Below, piece by piece: positions 52,966 to 59,617 of a DNA stretch of 64,000 nucleotides (its first letter is position 1; each line of letters starts with the position of its first letter). A model generated the notes under the pieces. That model had not been told where the DNA came from. It was given only the letters and a program-made list of their open reading frames with translations, and ran no database searches. This stretch comes from Nocardioidaceae bacterium UBA4001 (lineage in GTDB: Bacteria; Actinomycetota; Actinomycetes; Propionibacteriales; Nocardioidaceae), in NCBI GenBank assembly GCA_002384855.1, contig DGBP01000010.1:2801-66800 (forward strand), in the 5' to 3' direction. Both the position numbers and the translations under genes were made by a program.

Positions 52966-54477
52966 GTGAACGCGATGCACACGGAGTCGACAAGCACGGA
53001 CCTCACGCGGCGCGGACTGCTCGGCGGGCTCACCGTCGGTGCCGGTGCACTGGCCGTGGGCGGACTGACCGCGAGCGCCACCCGCGCGGAGGCGGCCACC
53101 CTCCAAGGGGACCTCCCCGCGCGCGTGGACGTCGTCGTCGTGGGCGGCGGGCTGTCGGGCCTCGTGGCGGCGCGCCGGGTGGCGGCGGCCGGCCGGTCGG
53201 TGCTCGTCCTGGAGGCCCGGGACCGGGTCGGCGGCCGGGTCCTGAACCACACGCTCCGCTCGGGCGCGGTGATCGAGTCCGGAGGAGCGTTCGTCGGACC
53301 CACCCAGGACCACCTGCTCCGCCTCGCCCGCGAGCTCGGTGTGCGGACGTTCAAGGAGTACGCCGTCGGCGACAACGTCTACGTCTCCGGCGACCGCCGC
53401 ACGCGCTACCAGGGCACCGTCCCGCCCGACCCGCTGCTCCTTCCCGACGCCGCGCAGCTGATCACGCGGATCAACGAGATGTCCAAGGACGTGCCTGTCG
53501 ACGCGCCCTGGGCCGCCCCGCGGGCCGCCGAGTGGGACGCGATGACCTTCCACGACTGGGTCTCCCACACGAGCGTGAACCCGGACGTGCGGAACCTGCT
53601 GCTGTCCTACCTCCAGCCGACCTTCGGCTCCGATGGTCGGGACATGTCGCTGCTGTTCCTGCTGTGGTACATCGCCGCGTCCGGCAACGAGACCCACCCC
53701 GGCACGTTCGAGCGCTCCTCCGACACGTCGGGCGGCGCCCAGGACTCGCGCTTCGTCGGGGGCTCGGGGCTGATCCCGCAGCGTCTCGCCCGCAGGCTCG
53801 GCGACGTGGTGGCCCTCGACGCCGCGGTCAGACGGATCGAGCAGCGCACCGACCGTGTCCTCGTCACCAGCGACCGCGGCACCGTGCGCGCCGACCGCGT
53901 GGTCGTCGCGGTTCCTCCCGCCACGGCCCTCGCGGTCGACTGGTTCCCGCTGCTCCCGCCCAAGCGCCTGCAGCTGCTGCAGCGGATGCCGATGGGGCAG
54001 CTGATGAAGGCCGACGCGGTCTACGAGACGCCCTTCTGGCGGGCGGACGGGCTGACCGGCATGGGCGTGTCCGACCACGGCGCGGTCCGGGTCTGCTTCG
54101 ACAACAGCCCGGCGGACGCGAGCGTGGGTGTGCTGCTCGCCTTCGTCGGCGGCTCCACCTGGGAGAGGTACGGCGGCCTCTCCCTCGCCGACCGCCGTGC
54201 CGCCGTGCTCGAGGGCTTCGCCGAGGTGGTCGGACCCCGTGCGCTGAGGCCCGTCGAGTACGTCGAGCACGACTGGACCCACGAGCGCTGGACGATGGGA
54301 GGGCCGGTCGCCGTGCTGGGCACCGGGACGACCACGTCGTTCGGCCGCTGGATCCGGCAGCCCTTCCGGCGGGTGCACTGGGCGGGCACTGAGACGTCGA
54401 CGTACTGGTCGGGCTACATGGACGGGGCCGTGCGCGCGGGCGACCGGGCGGCGCGAGAGGTGCTGGAGCGGCTGTGA
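52966..54477 (+). CDS. Tat-exported flavin monoamine oxidase
   Basis: A 503-residue FAD oxidoreductase. The twin-arginine signal LTRRGLLGGLTVGAGALAVGG precedes the Rossmann motif VVVVGGGLSGLVAARR and the amine oxidase blocks LEARDRVGGRVLN, GGAFVGPTQDHLLRLARELG, RRVHWAGTETSTYWSGYMDGAVRAG. It should oxidise amines outside the membrane, producing H2O2. GTG 52966 or ATG 52975 may be the start. Its stop overlaps the next start by 4 nt (GTGA), suggesting co-translation with the secreted propeller protein. Confidence 0.92.
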   Translation: MNAMHTESTSTDLTRRGLLGGLTVGAGALAVGGLTASATRAEAATLQGDLPARVDVVVVGGGLSGLVAARRVAAAGRSVLVLEARDRVGGRVLNHTLRSGAVIESGGAFVGPTQDHLLRLARELGVRTFKEYAVGDNVYVSGDRRTRYQGTVPPDPLLLPDAAQLITRINEMSKDVPVDAPWAAPRAAEWDAMTFHDWVSHTSVNPDVRNLLLSYLQPTFGSDGRDMSLLFLLWYIAASGNETHPGTFERSSDTSGGAQDSRFVGGSGLIPQRLARRLGDVVALDAAVRRIEQRTDRVLVTSDRGTVRADRVVVAVPPATALAVDWFPLLPPKRLQLLQRMPMGQLMKADAVYETPFWRADGLTGMGVSDHGAVRVCFDNSPADASVGVLLAFVGGSTWERYGGLSLADRRAAVLEGFAEVVGPRALRPVEYVEHDWTHERWTMGGPVAVLGTGTTTSFGRWIRQPFRRVHWAGTETSTYWSGYMDGAVRAGDRAAREVLERL

Positions 54478-56840
54478 GGCGACCGATCGCCGCCGTCGCC
54501 GCGGCCGTAGCCCTCCTGACCGGTGCGCTGGCGCCGTCCGGGGCGTCGGTGCCCGCCACGGCACAGTCCGAGCGACCGCGCTGGGACACCCGCGTCCTCG
54601 CCCGGGTGCAGACCCCCGGCTACCCGGCGTTCGTCTACGCCCACCCGAACGACCGCGTCTACGCGGGGACCTACCACAACCCCGCGGGCGACCAGGTCAG
54701 GTCGCGCGTGCGCGAGTGGACCGCCCGGGGCACGCTGCTGCGCTCGTGGACCGTCCCCGGCCAGGACCTGTCGGAGCCCCACGGCGTCCAGGTCGCCACC
54801 AGTGACTCCCGTGGACGGCTGGTGGTGCTGGAGAGGTCCACCGCCCGGGCACTGCTGCTGAACCCGAGGACCGGTCGGTTCACGCGCTACGCGACCTTCC
54901 GCGACCTCCCTGCCTGCGGGCCGGGGCCGACGACGCGCTGCTCCCCGAACCAGCTCGACAAGCCGGCGATCCCGAACTTCGCCGCCTGGGGCACGCGCGG
55001 CGAGCTCTACGTCACCGACTACGGCCAGGCCGTGATCTGGCGTGTGCCGCCCGGAGGGGGCAGGGCCCGGGTCTGGCTCGCGGACCGGCGCCTCGACGGT
55101 GGCGACTTCGGGACCACGGGGATGCTCCTCGCTCCGGACCGCCGCACGCTGCTGGTGGCGCAGCAGAGCTCCGCCGGTCTGGGCGAGACGAACCCGACCA
55201 CCGGCAAGCTCTACCGGGTGCCGATCCGGGACGGTCGGCCCCGAGGGCTGCGCCTGCTGTGGGAGAGCCGTCCGGGCGACCTCCCCGACGGGTTCGGGAT
55301 CGCCCTGTCCGGCCGCATCTACCTCGCGGCCGCGGGGCCGAGCGCCCAGCTCGTCGTGATCGCACCCGACGGCACCGAGCTGGAGCGCTTCCCGGAGACC
55401 CCGCTGACCGGTGACAACGGCAGCGAGATCGCCTTCGACACACCCTCCAGCGCGACGTTCCTCGGTCGGCGGGTCCTGGTCGCCAACCAGAGCTACCTCG
55501 GCTCGGGTGAGAACCACGCGATCCTCGACGTGGCCGTCGGCGAGCGGGGCCGGCCGGTGTTCGTGCCGGACGGAGCCGGCACCGGGTTGGCGACGCCGCC
55601 GGGGAGCACGAGCGCGTCGAAGGAGCCGGGGTCGGCGTCCGCGACGGTGCTCGAGGTTGCGAACGTCCCGTTTCCGATCGAGGTCGAGGGGAACCATCGA
55701 CTCGGGAGTGAGGGAGCGAGTGCGCATGAGATATGCCCATGCCCGGGAACGGGTGAGGAAGTCGTGGAGGGACCCGGTCATCTGGACCGAGATCCTCCAG
55801 ATCGTGAAGACGGTGGTGGCCGCCGTCGCCGCCTGGGTCCTGGCCAAGCAGGTGTTCGACCTTCCGCAGCCGTTCCTGGCTCCGTGGGCCGCGCTGCTGG
55901 TCGTGCACGCCACGGTCTACCGGACGCTCTGGACAGGGACGAAGCAGATCTCGGCGACGGTGGTCGGCATCCTCCTGGCCTGGGGGGTCGGCAACACCCT
56001 CGGCATGGACGCGCTCGCGATCGCCGTGATGCTGCTCGCGGCGCTCGCGGTCGGCCAGGTCCGCTGGCTCAAGGCCGAGGCCACGACGGGTGCCGCGACC
56101 GCGCTCATCGTGCTCACCACCGGCTACAGCGACAACGACCATGTGCTGGTCGCCCGGCTCTACGACACCGCGATCGGGGTCGCCGTGGGCGTGCTGGTGA
56201 ACGCAGTCGTCTGGCCCCCGCTGCGCGACCACACCGCCGCGCGCGCGGTCGCCTCGGTGGGCAGGAAGGTCGGCGACCTCCTGGCCCAGGTGGCCGAGGA
56301 GGTCGACGACGAGTGCACCGAGGAGCACGTCGGGGAGTGGGTCACCCGCAGCCAGGAGCTCGACGAGGAGGTCGACGAGGCCTGGGGGCTGGTGCGCCAG
56401 GCGCGCGAGAGCGGCCGGCTGAACCCGCGTCGGGACTCCCTGGCGGTGCGCACTCCCGGGTCGTACGGCGACATCCTGGGCCGGACCGAGCAGGCGCTCG
56501 CCGAGATCCGCAGCATGGCGCGGACGATCGAGCACAGCATCACCGACAGCAACCATTGGGAGGACGAGTTCCGGACCCGCTGGACCGACCTGCTCCGGCA
56601 GACCGCCGAGGCGATCCGGCACCCCGACGCCGCCCGTCTCGTCGACATCCGGTCCGAGCTCCGCGCCCTGGCCTCCGACTGCTCCAGCGACGAGCTCTCC
56701 TCGCTGCACTGGCCGGAGTACGGCGGCCTCATCCTGAACCTCCGCAACATCGCCACCTCCATGGACACCGTGGCGGAGTCGGACCCCGTCGGGGAGTCTT
56801 CACGCGGCCCTCTCGGCACTCCGGCGTTATGATTCCGTGA
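54474..56840 (+). CDS. Secreted SMP-30/NHL-like propeller protein whose normal stop is lost
   Basis: An exported protein starting with GTG (signal AAVAAAVALLTGALAPSG). The first 365 residues are a propeller: VYAGTYHNPAGD, LYVTDYGQAVIWRVP, GFGIALSGRIYLA, VANQSYLGSGENHAILDVAVGERGRPVFVPDG. After that point, where relatives end, no stop occurs. The frame runs through a PfpI relic and on, out of phase, through the whole FUSC gene to TGA 56838-56840. Residues beyond about 370 are low-quality Arg/Gly-rich. A TGA in another frame at 55709-55711 could be the ancestral end after an indel. Treat only 54474 to about 55600 as meaningful. Confidence 0.65.
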   Translation: MRRPIAAVAAAVALLTGALAPSGASVPATAQSERPRWDTRVLARVQTPGYPAFVYAHPNDRVYAGTYHNPAGDQVRSRVREWTARGTLLRSWTVPGQDLSEPHGVQVATSDSRGRLVVLERSTARALLLNPRTGRFTRYATFRDLPACGPGPTTRCSPNQLDKPAIPNFAAWGTRGELYVTDYGQAVIWRVPPGGGRARVWLADRRLDGGDFGTTGMLLAPDRRTLLVAQQSSAGLGETNPTTGKLYRVPIRDGRPRGLRLLWESRPGDLPDGFGIALSGRIYLAAAGPSAQLVVIAPDGTELERFPETPLTGDNGSEIAFDTPSSATFLGRRVLVANQSYLGSGENHAILDVAVGERGRPVFVPDGAGTGLATPPGSTSASKEPGSASATVLEVANVPFPIEVEGNHRLGSEGASAHEICPCPGTGEEVVEGPGHLDRDPPDREDGGGRRRRLGPGQAGVRPSAAVPGSVGRAAGRARHGLPDALDRDEADLGDGGRHPPGLGGRQHPRHGRARDRRDAARGARGRPGPLAQGRGHDGCRDRAHRAHHRLQRQRPCAGRPALRHRDRGRRGRAGERSRLAPAARPHRRARGRLGGQEGRRPPGPGGRGGRRRVHRGARRGVGHPQPGARRGGRRGLGAGAPGARERPAEPASGLPGGAHSRVVRRHPGPDRAGARRDPQHGADDRAQHHRQQPLGGRVPDPLDRPAPADRRGDPAPRRRPSRRHPVRAPRPGLRLLQRRALLAALAGVRRPHPEPPQHRHLHGHRGGVGPRRGVFTRPSRHSGVMIP
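55583..55666 (-). pseudogene. Relic of a DJ-1/PfpI-family gene (about 28 codons)
   Basis: Read on the minus strand, this piece encodes TVADADPGSFDALVLPGGV followed by ANP, preceded by TFATSS. The strand-turn FDALVLPGGVANP is the hallmark of PfpI/DJ-1 type glutamine amidotransferase-like proteins just before the active-site half. Neither the N-terminal strand nor the catalytic AAICHG elbow is present on either side, so it is a fragment. It occupies the place where the propeller gene should have stopped. Confidence 0.6.
55726..56832 (+). CDS. FUSC-type aromatic acid exporter family protein
   Basis: A 368-residue protein with an N-terminal membrane domain of about six helices (LQIVKTVVAAVAAWVLA, WAALLVVHATVYRTL, ISATVVGILLAWGVGNTLG, LLAALAVGQVRWL) and a C-terminal cytoplasmic helical domain of about 180 residues rich in Glu and Arg. 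This is the half-size FUSC/ArAE architecture. It may export aromatic acids or other small anions. ATG 55726 has AGGGAG upstream, and GTG 55720 is possible. The preceding propeller frame reads straight through it in another phase. Confidence 0.85.
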   Translation: MRYAHARERVRKSWRDPVIWTEILQIVKTVVAAVAAWVLAKQVFDLPQPFLAPWAALLVVHATVYRTLWTGTKQISATVVGILLAWGVGNTLGMDALAIAVMLLAALAVGQVRWLKAEATTGAATALIVLTTGYSDNDHVLVARLYDTAIGVAVGVLVNAVVWPPLRDHTAARAVASVGRKVGDLLAQVAEEVDDECTEEHVGEWVTRSQELDEEVDEAWGLVRQARESGRLNPRRDSLAVRTPGSYGDILGRTEQALAEIRSMARTIEHSITDSNHWEDEFRTRWTDLLRQTAEAIRHPDAARLVDIRSELRALASDCSSDELSSLHWPEYGGLILNLRNIATSMDTVAESDPVGESSRGPLGTPAL

Positions 56841-56906
56841 CCGCTGTGTGGCAGCACCCTGCCCTGAAGGTGGTCGGGGGACTTGCCGAGAGGGGAAGGG
56901 ACCTTC

Positions 56907-57824
56907 ATGAAGGTCGCTGTCGTAGGTGCCACGGGAGTGGTGGGATCCGCCACGGTCCGGGCACTTGTCGGATCAGGACATGACGTCTTCGCGTTGGCGC
57001 GTACCCACGACAAGGGTACGTTGCTCGAGTCGTGGGGAGCGACCGCCGTACCCGCGGACCTCTTCGACCGGGGAAGCCTGGTCGCGATGTTCGAGGGGTG
57101 CGACGTCGTCGTCAACGCCGCCACGCGGATCCCGGTGGGGCTGAGAGCGCTTCGCTCGTCGGCCTGGCGGGAGAACGACCGCCTGCGCACCGCGGGGGCT
57201 CGCACCGTCGCCGAGGCGGCCCGCGCCGCCCACGTCCGTCGGGTGATCCAGGAGAGCGTGTCCCTGGTCTACGCCGACCAGGGCGAGTCGTGGATCGACG
57301 AGCAGAGCCCCCTCGACATCAACGGGGCGACCGAGCCCTCCTGCGTCGCCGAGTCCGTCGCCCAGGACTTCCAGAGCGACCTGCGCCAGGGCGTGGTGCT
57401 CCGGTTCGGCACGATCGTCGGCGACGACCCGATGACCAGGTTCTACCTCGAGGCCGCCCGGCGGGGGCGTGCCATCGGCCTCGGCTCCCCGGAGGGCTGG
57501 GTGCACCCGGTGCACACCGACGACCTGGGCACGGCTGTCGTGGCGGCTCTCGGCGCCCCGAGCGGTGTCTACAACGTCGGCGCCGCGCCGGTGCGTCGAC
57601 GTGAGCTCGTGCAGGGGTACGCCGACATCGTCGGCCGACGGTCCCTCGCCTTCGCGGGACCGCTCCTGCGGAGGTTCGGCGGCGCGCGTACCGAGCCGGC
57701 GACCCGGTCCCTCCGCGTCACCTCGGAACACTTCCGCGCCAGCACCGGTTGGACTCCTCGGAGGGACGAGTTCGACGTCTCCTGGCTGGAAGGAGCCCAG
57801 ATGGCGACGAGGGCGGTGCGATGA
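56907..57824 (+). CDS. NAD(P)-dependent epimerase/dehydratase-like oxidoreductase
   Basis: A 305-residue extended short-chain dehydrogenase-like protein. The nucleotide loop is VAVVGATGVVGSATVRAL, VNAATRIPVG is the fourth-strand motif and SLVYADQGESWIDE occupies the place of the YxxxK region, but the classical YxxxK is not evident. The last third has HPVHTDDLGTAVVAAL as in NmrA/SDR-a proteins. A GGGAAGGGA lies before ATG 56907. It may act as a reductase or isomerase, or only bind the cofactor. The next gene overlaps it by 4 nt. Confidence 0.75.
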   Translation: MKVAVVGATGVVGSATVRALVGSGHDVFALARTHDKGTLLESWGATAVPADLFDRGSLVAMFEGCDVVVNAATRIPVGLRALRSSAWRENDRLRTAGARTVAEAARAAHVRRVIQESVSLVYADQGESWIDEQSPLDINGATEPSCVAESVAQDFQSDLRQGVVLRFGTIVGDDPMTRFYLEAARRGRAIGLGSPEGWVHPVHTDDLGTAVVAALGAPSGVYNVGAAPVRRRELVQGYADIVGRRSLAFAGPLLRRFGGARTEPATRSLRVTSEHFRASTGWTPRRDEFDVSWLEGAQMATRAVR

Positions 57825-58009
57825 GCCGCGACCGCGAGGAGGCCGCCACGGAGGTGGAGCGACGCCGGCGGATGGCCGCGATCTTCGGCGATGCCCTGCC
57901 CGACCGCACCCGGGACGAGTGCGCCGAGGGGCGGGCCGACGAGCAGCCCCGCGGTGGCGCGGGGGACGAGGACTGGCTTCGTGGCCAGGTCCCGCCCCAC
58001 CACGGCTGA
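57821..58009 (+). CDS. Small hydrophilic protein (62 aa), hypothetical
   Basis: A charged protein of 62 residues. The helix TEVERRRRMAAIFGDALPD is followed by a disordered Arg/Glu/Gly tail ending DEDWLRGQVPPHHG. It begins at ATGA overlapping the stop of the oxidoreductase gene, so it is translated from the same mRNA. No family recognised, no enzymatic or membrane features. Confidence 0.6.
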   Translation: MSRDREEAATEVERRRRMAAIFGDALPDRTRDECAEGRADEQPRGGAGDEDWLRGQVPPHHG

Positions 58010-58014
58010 CCTCA

Positions 58015-58062
58015 CAGAACGAGGCCGCCCCCGCTGAGCGCGGCCGGCCTCGCGGCGTTCTG
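58015..58062. terminator. Long imperfect hairpin between convergent genes
   Basis: Arms CAGAACGAGGCCG and CGGCCTCG..CGTTCTG pair with a two-base bulge over 48 bases, between the stop of the small protein and the stop of mscL. On the plus strand TTG follows. This is the best candidate for a bidirectional terminator in the window. Confidence 0.7.
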
Positions 58063-58067
58063 TTGCG

Positions 58068-58415
58068 TCAGACCTGCCCGCCGCGCTGGGCAAGCAGGTC
58101 GCGGATCTCGGTGAGCAGGGCGACGTCGGCCGGCTCACCCGGCTCCTCGGCCGGGAAGTACTTCTCCTTCGCCTTGGTGTAGGGCATCACGATGAAGAAG
58201 TACACGACGGCCGCGATGAGGAGGAATGCGATCAGGGCGTTGAGGAACGCCCCGAGCGGCTCGTCGTTGTTGAACGCGTCCGTGCCACCGGGGATCAGGC
58301 TCGTGATCCAGGCGGTGAACGCGGTGACCACGGTCGCGAACGCCGCGCCCATGATGAAGGCGACCGCGAGCTCGACCAGGTTGCCGCGGAGAAGGAAGTT
58401 CTTGAACCCCGTCAT
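58068..58415 (-). CDS. mscL: Large-conductance mechanosensitive channel
   Basis: A 115-residue two-helix channel subunit. The N-terminal amphipathic helix and TM1 are FKNFLLRGNLVELAVAFIMGAAFATVV, the periplasmic loop is short, and TM2 is LIAFLLIAAVVYFFIVMPY. The cytoplasmic helix has LLTEIRDLLAQR. It opens under hypo-osmotic shock as a pentamer. GAGGAG lies before the ATG. It is followed on the same strand by nothing and preceded by the SAF-domain gene. Confidence 0.96.
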   Translation of the reverse strand: MTGFKNFLLRGNLVELAVAFIMGAAFATVVTAFTAWITSLIPGGTDAFNNDEPLGAFLNALIAFLLIAAVVYFFIVMPYTKAKEKYFPAEEPGEPADVALLTEIRDLLAQRGGQV

Positions 58416-58478
58416 ATGTGTCTCCTCGAGATCGGCCCTATGTCCAGAGCCGGGGTGGTGGTGCTGTCTCTGGGCACG

Positions 58479-59117
58479 CTAGCGGGTGACGACGACCGAC
58501 AGGTAGCCCGACACGGAAGCGCCGGCCAGGCGACGGGCTGTGGTGTCGGTGACGGCGAGCACGACCAGGCCCCCCGAGGCGAGCATCGACTCCTCCGCCC
58601 GCGGCAGTGCGACGACCGGGGCGTCTGCGGCGACCAGCTCGGCCTCGTGGCGTCCCTGCGGGTCGGCTGCCACCACGTCGACGCGGTCGCCGATGCGCAG
58701 CAGCGAGACAATGCCGGGGTCGGCGATCCGGACCGGGGCCGCGACCGTGCCGGGGTAGCCGTCGAGCAGCGAACCGTGGAGCAGCCGCGCGTCGGTGAGT
58801 GGCTCGCCGCGGCGCACCGGCCCCGTCGTCGTACGCCCGGTGGCGGCGGCGGTGGTGACGGCGCCGTCCGGGACGCTGCCCGGGGCGAACGACGTCAGCG
58901 TCAGGTCGTGCTCGGTGAGGACCGAGCCGGCCGGCAGGTCCCGGGCCGCGGTGACCACCGGCGTGAGCGTGGGTGGGGGCGCCGCTGCAGCCTGGAGCCC
59001 GACGAACACCGCCAGGCCGGCGGCGAGGGCCGCGACCGGACGCCGGCGAGCCAGCAGGACACGACGGAGCCGACGACGGCGGGAACGACGGGGCGGGGCG
59101 ACGACGGGGTGGTCCAT
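58479..59117 (-). CDS. SAF-domain (CpaB/RcpC-like) protein
   Basis: A 212-residue protein with a strongly basic N-terminus (RRSRRRRLRRVLLARRRP), one membrane helix (VAALAAGLAVFVGLQAAA) and a SAF domain: VVTAARDLPAGSVLTEHDL, RRGEPLTDARLL, LLRIGDRVDVVA. This is the layout of CpaB/RcpC, which help assemble Flp pili. No other pilus gene is nearby. TAGCCT 8 nt before the ATG gives a leaderless start. It is flanked by mscL and the fmdB-like gene. Confidence 0.85.
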   Translation of the reverse strand: MDHPVVAPPRRSRRRRLRRVLLARRRPVAALAAGLAVFVGLQAAAAPPPTLTPVVTAARDLPAGSVLTEHDLTLTSFAPGSVPDGAVTTAAATGRTTTGPVRRGEPLTDARLLHGSLLDGYPGTVAAPVRIADPGIVSLLRIGDRVDVVAADPQGRHEAELVAADAPVVALPRAEESMLASGGLVVLAVTDTTARRLAGASVSGYLSVVVTR

Positions 59118-59192
59118 GTCAGCCGAGGCTAGGCAAGTTCCGGCGACCGTGCGGCCCGTCGTCCACAGGCCCACGGTCGAGGGGTCGGCGGC

Positions 59193-59483
59193 TCAGGCCG
59201 CGCTGCCCTCCGAGGAGCCGGCGGAGCTGCTCGAGGACGCCGCCGGCGACCCGGTGGAGGGCCCGGTGGAGGAGCCCGCGGGGGAGCTCGTGCCCGTGGA
59301 GGCGGTCGAGCGGTTGTCGGTGCGGTAGAAGCCCGAGCCCTTGAACACCACACCCACCGCGTTGAAGACCTTGCGCAGCCGTCCCTCGCACTGCGGGCAG
59401 GTGGTCAGGGAGTCCTCGGTGAAGCTCTGGACCTGCTCGAAGGCGTGGTCGCAGTCGGTGCAGGCGTACTGGTAGGTCGGCAC
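59193..59483 (-). CDS. FmdB family zinc-ribbon protein with Ser-rich tail
   Basis: A 96-residue protein. The zinc ribbon reads PTYQYACTDCDHAFE...TTCPQC (two CxxC pairs), then RLRKVFNAVGVVFKGSGFYRTD, the FmdB hallmark. The last 40 residues are a low-complexity Ser/Thr/Gly/Ala/Pro tail. GTG 59483 has GGAGGA 6 nt upstream. Regulator or adapter, function unclear. In actinomycetes it commonly lies near mscL and the SAF gene as here. Confidence 0.92.
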   Translation of the reverse strand: MPTYQYACTDCDHAFEQVQSFTEDSLTTCPQCEGRLRKVFNAVGVVFKGSGFYRTDNRSTASTGTSSPAGSSTGPSTGSPAASSSSSAGSSEGSAA

Positions 59484-59617
59484 GCTCGTCCTCCGGGGGT
59501 CGTCGTTGGCACTCGCACGGTGCGACTGCCAATTATCACAACAGCGATCGGATTCGCCAACTTCCCACCCTGTTGCCGGACCGGACCGGGTCGGGACGGT
59601 CAGGCACAATGTGCGCC

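Noticed and set aside
51514..54564. A minus-strand open frame of more than 1000 codons
   Set aside because: It is antisense to the LCP and amine oxidase genes, which have clear domains. Its translation is Arg/Pro/His/Gly-rich without family motifs, as is usual for the opposite strand in very GC-rich DNA.
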